DNA from: Oxalobacteraceae sp. CFBP 8761
Lineage (GTDB): Bacteria; Pseudomonadota; Gammaproteobacteria; Burkholderiales; Burkholderiaceae_D
NCBI GenBank assembly: GCA_014841595.1
Contig: JACYUE010000002.1
Coordinates: 620,001 to 684,000 of the forward strand
Direction of reading: 5' to 3'
Length of the DNA: 64,000 nt
The notes beneath the pieces are model-generated. The model searched no databases. It worked only from the letters and a program-made list of their open reading frames with translations, and was not told the origin of the DNA. The translations under genes and the position numbers were made by a program. This document shows, piece by piece, positions 21,562 through 30,631 of the stretch; position 1 is the stretch's first letter; each line of letters begins with the position of its first letter.

Positions 21562-22257
21562 ATGACCGAATTCGTCATCACCGCACCCGACACGGCGTCC
21601 GTGGCCGTCGCCGGTTCCAGCGCCCGCTTCCCGGTGCGCCGCGTGTTCTGCGTGGGCCGCAACTACGCAGCGCACGCGCGCGAAATGGGCAGCGACCCAA
21701 ATCGCGAACCACCGTTCTTCTTCACCAAGCCGGCCGATGCCATCGTACCGGCCAGCGGCGCGGTGCCGTATCCGCCATCGACGAATGACCTGCACCACGA
21801 GATCGAACTGGTCGTGGCGCTGAAAGCCGGCGGCAAGGACATCGACGCGGCGCAGGCGCTCGATCTGGTGTGGGGCTATGGCGTGGGCCTGGACCTGACC
21901 CGGCGCGACCTGCAGGCCGTGGCGAAGGACGCGGGCCGGCCATGGGACATGGCCAAGGGCTTCGATGCGTCGGCCCCGTGCAGCCCACTGCATCCGGTCA
22001 GCGATGTGGGGCATCCGGCCCAGGCGCGCATCTGGCTGGAAGTGAACGGCACGCTGCGCCAGGAAGGCAACCTCGATGAAATGATCTGGCCCATCGCGGA
22101 CGTGATCGCGTCGCTGTCGCGCCTTGTGACGCTGGCGCCCGGCGACCTGATTTATTCGGGCACGCCGTCCGGTGTCGGCGCCCTGCAGCCGGGTGACCAG
22201 GTGCGCGGCGGCGTCGACGGCGTCGACACGTTCGAGCTGACCATCGCGCCACGCTGA
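21562..22257 (+). CDS. FAH family hydrolase, fumarylpyruvate hydrolase-like
   Basis: A 231-residue fumarylacetoacetate hydrolase family protein. It shows the RVFCVGRNYAAHARE entry block, metal ligands in HHEIELVVAL and YGVGLDLTRRD, and the YSGTPSGVGALQPGD end. This short form is usual for fumarylpyruvate or acylpyruvate hydrolases acting on ring-cleavage products. Start at 21562 because AAAGGATGAGC precedes it; an ATG six bases earlier overlaps that site. It is alone between a kinase and an unrelated hydrolase, so the pathway is not shown by context. Confidence 0.8.
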   Translation: MTEFVITAPDTASVAVAGSSARFPVRRVFCVGRNYAAHAREMGSDPNREPPFFFTKPADAIVPASGAVPYPPSTNDLHHEIELVVALKAGGKDIDAAQALDLVWGYGVGLDLTRRDLQAVAKDAGRPWDMAKGFDASAPCSPLHPVSDVGHPAQARIWLEVNGTLRQEGNLDEMIWPIADVIASLSRLVTLAPGDLIYSGTPSGVGALQPGDQVRGGVDGVDTFELTIAPR

Positions 22258-22344
22258 GGGTCAGCTTCTCCAGAATCTTTGTTCTGCCTCAACACGTGCG
22301 GAATTTGATACGCTAGGGATATCGGCGCGCGTGGGGAGGTGGCA

Positions 22345-23202
22345 ATGACACAAGTTGCATTGATAGCCGTGCATGGCATGGGCGAGACCTTGCCCGACTA
22401 TGCCGACGGCCTGATGGCGGGGCTGCGCACCCGCCTCGATGCGCTCGCCAGCCAGGTCGTCATGCGCTCGGTCTACTACCAGGGCATCCTGCACGATAAC
22501 CAGCGCCTGGTCTGGGATCGCACCGCAGCCACCGGCCAGGTGCGCTACGCCGCGCTGCGCAAATTCGTCCTGTACGGCCTGGGCGACGCCGCCGGGCTGG
22601 AAAACCGCAAGGAAGATCCGGGCTCCGTCTATGAGCAGGCCCAGGGCGAGATCGCCAGCGCGCTGCTGTCGGCCCACGCCGCGCGGCCCGGCATGCCGGT
22701 CGTGTTCGTCGCGCATTCGCTGGGCTGCCAGGTGCTGTCGAGCTATCTGTACGATGCGCAGAAGGCGGCCGCCGGCAAGCCGGTCGGCGCGGGTATTTGG
22801 CGTGATATCGGTGCCTGGGCCGGTGCAACGCTCGGCCGGCTGCTGACAGCAAGCGAACTGGCGTTCATCGGCGGCGGCACCTGCGTCGGGCTGGTCACCA
22901 CCGGCTGCAATATCCCGATTTTTGTGGCTGCGCACCAGGAAATGCACATCATCCCGATTGCGCCGCCGACGTCGCTGTTCAAGTGGATCAACTTCTATGA
23001 TCCCGACGACGTGCTGGGCTGGCCGCTGCAGCCGCTGTCAACCGGCTACCGCACGCTGGTCGAGGACCGCGCGATCAATGCCGGCGGCGGGGTGGGGGAC
23101 TTGTTGCTGCGCAGCTGGAATCCGCTGGCGCACAACACCTACTGGGACGATGACGCGGTGCTGGACGCCATCGCCGCGATGCTGCGCCGGCTGGCGGCGT
23201 AG
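22345..23202 (+). CDS. Alpha/beta hydrolase fold protein, function unknown
   Basis: A 285-residue protein beginning with an ALIAVHGMGE strand-turn and carrying VVFVAHSLGCQVLSSYL around residue 130, a nucleophile elbow in which the usual first glycine is alanine (AHSLG). A later NPLAHNTYWDDDAVLDAI segment could supply the catalytic histidine. No signal peptide. Relatives are annotated as hypothetical serine hydrolases or alpha/beta hydrolases; the substrate is unknown. The ATG follows GGGAGGTGGCA. It is convergent with the chemotaxis receptor 15 bases away. Confidence 0.7.
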   Translation: MTQVALIAVHGMGETLPDYADGLMAGLRTRLDALASQVVMRSVYYQGILHDNQRLVWDRTAATGQVRYAALRKFVLYGLGDAAGLENRKEDPGSVYEQAQGEIASALLSAHAARPGMPVVFVAHSLGCQVLSSYLYDAQKAAAGKPVGAGIWRDIGAWAGATLGRLLTASELAFIGGGTCVGLVTTGCNIPIFVAAHQEMHIIPIAPPTSLFKWINFYDPDDVLGWPLQPLSTGYRTLVEDRAINAGGGVGDLLLRSWNPLAHNTYWDDDAVLDAIAAMLRRLAA

Positions 23203-23217
23203 AGGGCTTCCCGGCGC

Positions 23218-24819
23218 CTAGGCCGCCAGCGCCGGCACCGCGCGCGCTGCCAGTTGCGGGCGCATCTGCCCGCCGCTCTTGCCCAGTTTGAACGCGGCGG
23301 CCACCTGCGCCAGTTGCGCTGCCTGCTCCTGCATGCTCGCTGCCGCCGCGGCAGCCTGCTCGACCAGCGCCGCGTTCTGCTGCGTCACGTGGTCCATCTG
23401 CGTGATCGCCTCGTTGACCTGGTTGATGCCCACGCGCTGCTCCTGCGTGGCGGTGGTGATCTCGGACATCATGTCGGTCACCCGTGCCACGCTGGCCACC
23501 ACGTCGTCCATCGTGGTGCCGGCCTGTTGCACGAGCGCCGTGCCGGCATTCACCTGCGTCATCGAGTCGCCGATCAGGCCCTTGATTTCGCGCGCCGCGC
23601 CGGCCGAGCGCTGCGCCAGGTTGCGCACTTCGGATGCCACGACCGCAAAGCCGCGCCCCTGTTCGCCGGCGCGCGCCGCTTCCACTGCGGCATTCAGGGC
23701 CAGGATATTGGTCTGGAAGGCGATGCCGTCGATCACGCCGATGATGTCGACGATCTTGCGCGCCGAGGCGTCGATCGAGCCCATCGTGTCGACCACCTGG
23801 CCGACGATGGCGCCGCCACGCGCCGCAACATCCGAGGCCGTTTTTGCCAGGCCGTTGGCCTGCACCGCATTGTCGGCATTCTGGCGCACGGTGGCGGTCA
23901 GTTCTTCCATCGAAGCAGCCGTCTCTTCGAGCGAGCTGGCCTGCTGCTCGGTGCGCGCCGACAGGTCGAGGTTGCCGGCGGCGATCTCGCTCGACGCCGT
24001 CGAGATGGCATTGGTGCCTTGCTGGACCTGCGAGACCACCCGCACCAGCGAGCCGTTCATCGTTTCCAGCGCGCGCATCAGGTCGCCGACCTGGTCTTTC
24101 GGATAGCTGGCGAATGTGTGGCCAAGGTCGCCCGAGGCGACCGTTTCGGCCACGTCGAGCGCGGCGTCCAGCGGTCGGGTGATGCTGCGCGTGACGAGCA
24201 CGGCCGCCACGGCGCCGATCGCCGTCGACAGCAGGGCCAGCAGCAGCACCAGTTGCGTGCTGCGTTCGTTTGCCGCCTCGATGGCCAGCGCCGTCTGGTC
24301 GATGCTCTTGCGCTGGATCTGCAGCAGGCTCTGGACCCGGGCGCCATAGGCGGCAGCAGCTGGCGCGAATACCTGTTCATAGGCCTGTTCTGCCGCGGCC
24401 GAGTCACCCGACGTGCGCGCGTTCATCACGGTTTCCTTGGCCTTCTGGTAGGTCTTGCGCAGGCCCAGGATGTCCTGCAGCGTGGCTTTCTCTTCGGGCG
24501 AGTCGAGCAGGGCTTCGACTTTCTTGAGGATGACCGTGGTATCGGCAACGCTATCCTTGATCGGCTTGGCGAACACGGCCGACAGGGTGCTGTCGGTGCT
24601 GCGCGCGATCAGCGAGGTGCGCGCGATGGCCGAATAGGTCAGCACATACCAGTCCGAGACCAGGCGTTCCTTGGTCAGCGGCTTTTGCATCATCTGCTGG
24701 GTCGCCTCGGCGCTGGAACGCGTGGTGTAGAGGGCGAACGAGGTGCCGGCCAGCGACAGGACGAGCATCGTGGCAAAGCCAAGGGTGAGGCGGGAGCCGA
24801 TACGGAGATTTTTTAACAC
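23218..24819 (-). CDS. Methyl-accepting chemotaxis protein
   Basis: A membrane receptor of about 533 residues: N-terminal transmembrane helix ([18 protein letters not shown]), a four-helix-bundle type periplasmic domain of about 150 residues, a second transmembrane helix ([20 protein letters not shown]), a HAMP domain ([19 protein letters not shown]) and the long signalling coiled coil with the conserved hairpin tip ([20 protein letters not shown]). The GTG at 24819 giving [15 protein letters not shown] was chosen as it begins right before the first helix; an upstream ATG at 24906 would add 29 unconserved residues. No C-terminal NWETF-like tether is present. The ligand is unknown. Confidence 0.9.
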   Translation of the reverse strand: MLKNLRIGSRLTLGFATMLVLSLAGTSFALYTTRSSAEATQQMMQKPLTKERLVSDWYVLTYSAIARTSLIARSTDSTLSAVFAKPIKDSVADTTVILKKVEALLDSPEEKATLQDILGLRKTYQKAKETVMNARTSGDSAAAEQAYEQVFAPAAAAYGARVQSLLQIQRKSIDQTALAIEAANERSTQLVLLLALLSTAIGAVAAVLVTRSITRPLDAALDVAETVASGDLGHTFASYPKDQVGDLMRALETMNGSLVRVVSQVQQGTNAISTASSEIAAGNLDLSARTEQQASSLEETAASMEELTATVRQNADNAVQANGLAKTASDVAARGGAIVGQVVDTMGSIDASARKIVDIIGVIDGIAFQTNILALNAAVEAARAGEQGRGFAVVASEVRNLAQRSAGAAREIKGLIGDSMTQVNAGTALVQQAGTTMDDVVASVARVTDMMSEITTATQEQRVGINQVNEAITQMDHVTQQNAALVEQAAAAAASMQEQAAQLAQVAAAFKLGKSGGQMRPQLAARAVPALAA

Positions 24820-24959
24820 GATGTCATCACTTTGAAGAAAGGATTGAGCGCCGAGGAAATGCCTTGCGGCAAGTATCAACCCTTTAAACTTCAAATGAAA
24901 TAGCAAGAAGACAGGATGTTGTAATGACGCCGCACAAGCCGGATGCGGCGTTATCTGGC

Positions 24960-25985
24960 TTATGCCTGACGCGCCAGCTTGAACAGCGTACGGATGTCAC
25001 CGGCCACGGCGCCGCGCGCATTCTTGATGACAGGCTGGCGATAGCGTTCGAGCAGCTCGCGCCGCGCTGCGTTCAGCAGGCCCAACTGGTCGAGCACCGC
25101 GTACACGGTCGGGTGCAGCGCGCGCACATTGCCATCGGTGATCTTGATCGCGATGCCGATCCCGGCCGAGCGGATGCCGATCGCCTGCACGGCGTCGGCG
25201 CCGATCTTCGTGACCCAGTCGCCGCCGCCTGCCGTCATCCAGTGCAGATCGGTGCGCTCCTCGCCCGAGACCAGATCGGGGCGGGCGATCATTGCGTCGC
25301 GCAGCGTGCCCATTGCGCCGCCCAACTGCGGGTCTTGTGGGCCATGCGCGAGGCGCGCGTACAGGTGCGCCAGGCGACTGAGCGGCATCGCGTAGTTGGG
25401 GGCCGAACAGCCGTCCAGGCCAACCGGCATGGCTTCGGGCGCCATGCCGATGGCGTCGGCCAGCGTGCTGCGCACGGCCTGCTGCAGCGGGTGTGCGCGA
25501 TCGACGTAGTTCGCCGTGGGTGCATCGTGCAGGCGGCACCAGGCCAGAAAGCCGCTGTGCTTGCCAGAACAGTTGTGGTGCAGCGGCGTCCAGTGCGCGT
25601 CCTGCGGAGGCTTCTGGCCGGTGAACTCGTAGTGCAGCGGCACCGCGCAGCCGCATTCGAGGTGGCCGGGGTCGAGTCCGATCTTGTTCAGGATCGAGCT
25701 GACGCCGTCGAGATGCTTGTCTTCACCCGAATGGCTCGCGCACAGCAGCGCGACTTCGTCGCCGGAGAGGCCAAAGCGCGCCGGGCCGTCGGCCAGGATG
25801 AAGGGCAGGGCCTGGAACGGCTTGAGCGCCGAGCGCGTGAAGGTCGGGTAATCCGGGTCGCCGGCGGACCACAACAGGCGGCCGTGCGTGTCGACGACGG
25901 CGACCGATCCAAGGTGCACGTTCTCGATCACGTTACCGCTGTCGGGGTAGCCGCGCGTGGTCGCGGCGAGGGGAATGACTGGCAT
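24960..25985 (-). CDS. L-asparaginase of the ReAV (Rhizobium etli) type
   Basis: A 341-residue protein of the Asparaginase_II family. Both S-K pairs known from Rhizobium etli ReAV are present: S-x-x-K in [10 protein letters not shown], the second serine in CASHSGED and the lysine in [10 protein letters not shown]. The zinc ligands also match: C-x-x-K in NCSGKHSGF and a cysteine in LDGCSAPNY. It would hydrolyse L-asparagine in the cytoplasm; there is no signal peptide. It differs from the bacterial type I/II enzymes of E. coli. The gene is alone; an inverted repeat containing GCCGGATGCGGCGTT follows its stop. Confidence 0.87.
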   Translation of the reverse strand: MPVIPLAATTRGYPDSGNVIENVHLGSVAVVDTHGRLLWSAGDPDYPTFTRSALKPFQALPFILADGPARFGLSGDEVALLCASHSGEDKHLDGVSSILNKIGLDPGHLECGCAVPLHYEFTGQKPPQDAHWTPLHHNCSGKHSGFLAWCRLHDAPTANYVDRAHPLQQAVRSTLADAIGMAPEAMPVGLDGCSAPNYAMPLSRLAHLYARLAHGPQDPQLGGAMGTLRDAMIARPDLVSGEERTDLHWMTAGGGDWVTKIGADAVQAIGIRSAGIGIAIKITDGNVRALHPTVYAVLDQLGLLNAARRELLERYRQPVIKNARGAVAGDIRTLFKLARQA

Positions 25986-26246
25986 GGGAGAGGGTACATT
26001 GGCGTTGGAGGAACCCTACTGTACGACATACCTACGCAATGCAGACACACAGTTGAAATAAGGCGCGCTTTCATATATGCACCTCCCGTTCACCCCGCCG
26101 ATTGCGCACTTCGTCGCGCATTTCCGGCGCTTGATGCCCCTGGTGCTTGAACAGGTTTTGCGGCTCGCTAGACTGGCTTCATCGTCAGGCAACGCAGCGC
26201 TGGCGACACGGACTTCTTCGCCACCGACCTGAAAGGAATTTCCATC

Positions 26247-26630
26247 ATGCGCCTCTCCTTCCTCGCCTTCTTCGCCGCCGCCGCTGCCGTTTCACTGACC
26301 AGCGCCGCCCAGCCAGTGACTGCAGCCAATCCCGACGTCGTCAACGTGCACGCTGCGCAGCCAAAGAAAGTCTATATCGATCCGCTGATGTACAAGCGCA
26401 TGCAGGGCGCCTATAAACTCGAGGACGGGCGCACGCTGCACGTGACGGGCAAGAGCCGCAAGCTGTACGCCGACCTGGGTGACGGGCCGCAGGAAATCGT
26501 CCACGTGGGCCGCGACCGCTTCGAGGCGGTCGGCAAGGACATGAGCGTGCGCTTTGACGGCGGACCGTTCCCGCACACGGTGCACCTGAAGGACGATGCC
26601 GGCCGGGTGCTGGCGTCAAGCCAGCGTTGA
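26247..26630 (+). CDS. Small exported protein, function unknown
   Basis: A 127-residue protein with a good signal peptide (MRLSFLAFFAAAAAVSLTSA, cleavage near AAQ or VTAA). The mature part is about 100 residues with a beta-rich pattern (GAYKLEDGRTLHVTG, LYADLGDGPQEIVHV, MSVRFDGGPFPHTVHL). No known domain recognised. GAAAGGAATTTCCATC stands before the ATG. Its last 15 bases overlap the 3' end of the convergent pirin gene. Confidence 0.75.
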   Translation: MRLSFLAFFAAAAAVSLTSAAQPVTAANPDVVNVHAAQPKKVYIDPLMYKRMQGAYKLEDGRTLHVTGKSRKLYADLGDGPQEIVHVGRDRFEAVGKDMSVRFDGGPFPHTVHLKDDAGRVLASSQR

Positions 26631-27482
26631 GCCGAAGCGCCCGGCCTGGTAGTCGGTGATCGCCTGCGCGATTTCATCGCGGGTGTTCATGACGAACGGC
26701 CCGTGCGAGACGACCGGTTCGCCGATCGGATCGGCATGCCCGAACAGCAGCAGCGAGCCGGACTCGGCGACGATCTCGAGCGCGTCGCCCTCCGTGCTCA
26801 GCTCCACCAGTTGGTAAGCGTTGGCGAGATCGCCGTGGTGACCCACGCCGATGCGTCCACGCACCACATACAGCAGCACGTTGCGACCTTGCAGGCCGGT
26901 GATGCGCAGTCGCCCGCCGGCCTGCATCGCGACCGTGCTCATGAACACGCCGGTCAGCGATTGCACCGGGCCCGTGCTGCCGTCCCACGCGCCCGCGATC
27001 AGGTTCAGCGTGACCTTGCCATCGTCGAGCGATAGTGCCGGAATCCGGTCCTGCTGCACGCCGGTATAGGCAGGCGCCGTCATCTTCAGGCGCGCCGGCA
27101 GGTTGACCCACAACTGCAGGATCTCGAGCGGGCCGCCTGTTTCGAGGAACGCGTGCGGCGAGACTTCGGCATGCACGATGCCGCTGCCGGCCGTCATCCA
27201 CTGGATGCCGCCGGCATGGATCACGCTTTCATGGCCTGCGCTGTCGCGGTGGGCCAGCATGCCTTCGACGATGAAGGTGACGGTCTCAAAACCCCGGTGC
27301 GGATGCGGACCAAATGGCAGGCCGCGGTTGTGCGGACCGTAGGTCTGCGGACCATGATGATTCAGGAACAGGAACGGATCGATCTGGTCGAGCTGGGGCG
27401 AGGGCACGGGGCGCTGCGTGAGCAGGTCGCCGATGTCGTCGCGCAGCGCGGCGTGGGTGCGCAGGAAGGTCTTGTCAGTCAT
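26616..27482 (-). CDS. Pirin family protein
   Basis: A 288-residue bicupin of the pirin family. The N-terminal cupin has the metal-binding pattern GPHPHRGFETVTFIVEG with a later TAGSGIVHAE, giving the three His and one Glu expected. Bacterial pirins are iron-binding redox-sensing proteins or quercetinase-like dioxygenases; which applies is not shown. The start ATG is the first in frame. It is transcribed away from the M20 peptidase gene and convergent with the small exported protein gene. Confidence 0.88.
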   Translation of the reverse strand: MTDKTFLRTHAALRDDIGDLLTQRPVPSPQLDQIDPFLFLNHHGPQTYGPHNRGLPFGPHPHRGFETVTFIVEGMLAHRDSAGHESVIHAGGIQWMTAGSGIVHAEVSPHAFLETGGPLEILQLWVNLPARLKMTAPAYTGVQQDRIPALSLDDGKVTLNLIAGAWDGSTGPVQSLTGVFMSTVAMQAGGRLRITGLQGRNVLLYVVRGRIGVGHHGDLANAYQLVELSTEGDALEIVAESGSLLLFGHADPIGEPVVSHGPFVMNTRDEIAQAITDYQAGRFGSTLA

Positions 27483-27607
27483 GGTGTGGATGCCGTTTAG
27501 TCAGGATGCGTAACGATACGCTGAAAGTGGCTGTCGCGTTCACAGCGGTGGCAGAAGACGCTATGCTGGGCGTTTGCGTGTCTGCAACCCTTGGAGATCG
27601 GCCCCGT

Positions 27608-29170
27608 ATGTACAAGAACGCCTGTATTGCCAGCCTGTTGCTGGCTTCATCCACTGTCCTGGCTGCCGCACCTGCTGCCGCATCTACTGCCGCATCTACT
27701 GCAACCTCGGCTGCAGCGCCCAGCGAGGCCGCCGTCAGCGCCGCCAAGTATGCGGTGGCCACCTACCGCAACGACGTCATCGACACGCTGGCCAAACTGG
27801 TGAGCTTCAATACGGTGGCCGATCCGCGCTACCCGTCGGACCAGAACCCGGTGCATGCTGCGTTCAAGGCCACGCTCAAGGCAGAAGCCGAACGCATGGG
27901 GCTCGACTACACCGATTACGGCTGGACGGTCGTCATCGGCCTGGGCAAGGGAACAGAGCGCGTCGGCATCGTCACGCATGGCGATGTGCAGCCGGTGGAC
28001 CCGACCAAGTGGAAGAAGTCGCCGTTCGTGCTGGACCGCACGAGCGAGCCGGGCAGACTGATCGCGCGCGGCGCCGAGGACGACAAGGGCCCGATCGCCA
28101 CCGCGCTGTATGCGATGAAGACGATCCGCGACCGCCAGATTCCGCTCACCAAGCGCATTGAACTGTACGTGTACATGGGCGAGGAATCCGACTGGGGCCC
28201 GCTGACCGAATTTCTCAAGACGCACGTGCCGCCGCAGATGAGCATCACGCTCGACGCCGAGTATCCGGTGGTGACGGCGGAGAAGGGCGGCGGCCTCGTG
28301 GCCGTGACGGTGCCGAAGGCCGGCGCGCAGGCGCCCGTGGAGGGCGATGCCTACATCGCCGCGTTCGGGGGCGGTTCGTTCAACACGCAGATTCCCGAAG
28401 ACGCCGAAGCGCTGGTGGCCAATGCGACGCCACAGATCGAAGGCCAGATCCGCGCGCGCGGCGCGCAGCACGAGGGCATGACCTATACCTACACGTGGCA
28501 GGGCAAGGATCTGGCGGTGCGCGCCAAGGGATTGTCGGCCCACTCGTCCAAGCCGCAGGAAGGCGTGAACGCGGTGAGCATGCTGGCCGATGCACTGGCC
28601 GTGCGGCCGTGGGCCAATACGACCGCCGGCGGCGTCGTCAACTACCTCAACGAGATGGTGGGGACGGGCTACTACGGCGAGAAATTTGGCAGCGGCGCCG
28701 GCAACATCGCCTACCGCGACAAGTTCATGGGCCCGCTCACGTTCAAGCCGACCGTGATTCGCCAGCTGGACGACGGCATCGAAGTGGCGATCAATGTGCG
28801 CCGCCCGCAAGGCAAGACGGGCGCGCAGCTGACTGATGAAATCAACGCCGCACTGAGCCAGTGGCAGGCGCGCCAGGTCCCGCTCACCAACATCAAGGTC
28901 GGCGTGCGCGACCCGTGGGTGCTGAACGACGCGCCGCAGGTACCGACGCTGCTGGCGACCTTTGCCTATTTCACCGGCATGAAGGATGCGAAGCCGGTCG
29001 CCATCGGCGGCGGGACCAACTCGCGCCTCTTCCCGAATGCCGTCAGCTTCGGGCCATCGATGCCGGGCCAGAAATATTCCGGGCATTCGGAGCACGAATT
29101 CATCACGACCAAGCAGTTGCTGCTGAACCTGCAGATGTACACGTCCGTGCTGGTCGAGCTGGCGCGCTGA
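27608..29170 (+). CDS. Exported M20 family dipeptidase
   Basis: A 520-residue metallopeptidase with a signal peptide (MYKNACIASLLLASSTVLAA) followed by an alanine/threonine-rich linker. The metal site is visible as THGDVQPVD (His, and catalytic Asp), the bridging aspartate in ARGAEDDKGP, MGEESDWGP with the catalytic Glu pair, LDAEYPV, and a C-terminal histidine in YSGHSEHEF. PepV-like M20 enzymes hydrolyse dipeptides; the signal peptide places this one in the periplasm. The ATG at 27608 was chosen for the signal peptide; the upstream open frame has none. Confidence 0.87.
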   Translation: MYKNACIASLLLASSTVLAAAPAAASTAASTATSAAAPSEAAVSAAKYAVATYRNDVIDTLAKLVSFNTVADPRYPSDQNPVHAAFKATLKAEAERMGLDYTDYGWTVVIGLGKGTERVGIVTHGDVQPVDPTKWKKSPFVLDRTSEPGRLIARGAEDDKGPIATALYAMKTIRDRQIPLTKRIELYVYMGEESDWGPLTEFLKTHVPPQMSITLDAEYPVVTAEKGGGLVAVTVPKAGAQAPVEGDAYIAAFGGGSFNTQIPEDAEALVANATPQIEGQIRARGAQHEGMTYTYTWQGKDLAVRAKGLSAHSSKPQEGVNAVSMLADALAVRPWANTTAGGVVNYLNEMVGTGYYGEKFGSGAGNIAYRDKFMGPLTFKPTVIRQLDDGIEVAINVRRPQGKTGAQLTDEINAALSQWQARQVPLTNIKVGVRDPWVLNDAPQVPTLLATFAYFTGMKDAKPVAIGGGTNSRLFPNAVSFGPSMPGQKYSGHSEHEFITTKQLLLNLQMYTSVLVELAR

Positions 29171-29536
29171 GCAAGCGCGCTCTGCAGCCCTGCAGGAATG
29201 CCGAAACTTGCCACGGCTGACCTGTAGGGCTGCTTCTTGCCAGGTAGTGTAAAAACTTCTAATTTTTACGTAGGCGCCGGACTACAATATCCCTGCCGTG
29301 GAGTGCCCGCAAGGGTGCTCTCCCTTGTGAATCATCGTTGTATGCCAAGGGCGGTATCGTCTTGATACAGCCACAGTATTGTCGCCTGGAAAAGTACGAA
29401 GTTCCGGGCAGAAAATGTGGCAAATACAGCATGATAGGATCGGCTTGGAGCCAAGCTCCTGCAGCCGCGAGCGCGCCAATGCGTCGATGTTGGCGTGCGC
29501 GTTCGCGCCGGATGTGACCGAACCTTATTGATTGCC
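29171..29536 (+). promoter_or_regulatory. 366-base upstream region of the galactose operon
   Basis: No gene is seen here. The stretch is more AT-rich than its surroundings in places and contains a 21-base palindromic site at 29249-29269 and a TACAAT hexamer near 29283 that could be a -10 box. A leader of about 240 bases to galT would result. It contains a GGCTTGGAGCCAAGCTCC mirror-like stretch near 29440. Confidence 0.45.
29249..29269. promoter_or_regulatory. Palindrome GTAAAAA-N7-TTTTTAC, candidate operator
   Basis: Two seven-base arms, GTAAAAA and TTTTTAC, are exact complements around CTTCTAA. The site lies 13 bases before a possible -10 box (TACAAT) ahead of galT, the place expected for a repressor. 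Which protein would bind it is unknown; no regulator gene is adjacent. Confidence 0.4.
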
Positions 29537-30631
29537 ATGCACAGTAAAGAACTCAAAAAACCGGACGGACGCAACCTTACCCTCTACAGCAACCGGCCCA
29601 TCCCCGATGGCCTTGTTGCCCCCAGCCCGTTTCCGGATCCACAGCACGCCAACCCGCACCTGCGCTGGCATCCGCTGCGCGGCGAGTGGGTGACCTACGC
29701 CGCGTTCCGGCAGAACCGCACCTATCAGCCGCCACCGCAGTACAACCCGCTGGCGCCGACGATCGATCCTGCCAATCCCACCGAGATGCCGGCCGGCGAC
29801 TACGAGATCGCCGTGTTCGACAACCGCTTTCCGTCGCTTGCGCTCGAGTCGCACGATCCCCCATCGGTGACGGTGCAGACCGCGCCGGCCAATGGCCAGT
29901 GCGAAGTGGTCGTGTTCACGCAGGATCCGAACACGGCGCTGGCCCACCTGCCGCTGTCGCGCATTGCGCTCTTGCTGCAGGTGTGGGGCGATCGCACCAC
30001 GCGCGTGGGCAGCCACCCGCACATCCAGTACGTGCTGCCGTTCGAGAACCGCGGCGCCGAAGTGGGCGTGACGCTGCACCATCCACACGGCCAGATCTAT
30101 TCGTACCCGTTCGTGCCGTCGGTCCCGGCGCGCATGCTCGCGCAAGAGCGCGACTACTACCAGCAGCACGGCACGAGCATGCTGTGCGACATGGCGCGCG
30201 ACGAAGCGGCCGATGGCAAGCGCGTGCTGTACCAGGACGATTTCGCCATCGCCTTCGTGCCGGCCTGCGCCCGTTATCCGTACGAGGTCTGGGTGATGCC
30301 GACCACGCCGTGCAAGGATTTCGCGGCGCTCACGCCGCCGCAGCGCGACTCGCTGGCGCGTGCGCTCAAGACTGTGCTGCTCAAGTACGAGACGCTGTGG
30401 AACCGCCCGTTCCCGTACCTGATGGCGTGGTACCAGGCGCCGACCGACGGCGCCGAGCATCCCGAGACGCAGTTGCACGTCCAGTTCTATCCGCCGTACC
30501 GTACGCGCGACCGTCTGAAATACCTGGCCGGCACCGAGCTGGCCGCCGGCATGTTCGCGATGGACGTGCTGCCCGAGACCACGGCGTACGAATTGCAGCA
30601 GGTCGAGATCGACCTGGAGGAGGGCGCATGA
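29537..30631 (+). CDS. galT: Galactose-1-phosphate uridylyltransferase
   Basis: A 364-residue GalT. The active site HPHGQIY is present in LHHPHGQIYSYP, and other family blocks are seen: WHPLRGEWVTYAAFR, FDNRFPSLALESHD, PYEVWVMPTTPC and the terminal AETQLHVQFYPP-like segment (PETQLHVQFYPP). The zinc-binding C-x-x-C pair of the E. coli enzyme is absent, as in several other GalTs. It exchanges UDP between glucose and galactose 1-phosphates in the Leloir pathway. First gene of an operon with overlapping genes; its stop overlaps the next start by four bases. The ATG at 29537 has no strong ribosome binding site. Confidence 0.93.
   Translation: MHSKELKKPDGRNLTLYSNRPIPDGLVAPSPFPDPQHANPHLRWHPLRGEWVTYAAFRQNRTYQPPPQYNPLAPTIDPANPTEMPAGDYEIAVFDNRFPSLALESHDPPSVTVQTAPANGQCEVVVFTQDPNTALAHLPLSRIALLLQVWGDRTTRVGSHPHIQYVLPFENRGAEVGVTLHHPHGQIYSYPFVPSVPARMLAQERDYYQQHGTSMLCDMARDEAADGKRVLYQDDFAIAFVPACARYPYEVWVMPTTPCKDFAALTPPQRDSLARALKTVLLKYETLWNRPFPYLMAWYQAPTDGAEHPETQLHVQFYPPYRTRDRLKYLAGTELAAGMFAMDVLPETTAYELQQVEIDLEEGA

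Noticed and set aside
24927..24990. REP-like GCCGGATGCGGCGTT palindrome after the asparaginase gene
   Set aside because: It resembles enterobacterial REP sequence, but only one copy is seen in the window and it partly overlaps the stop codon region, so chance or a simple terminator-like stem is as likely.
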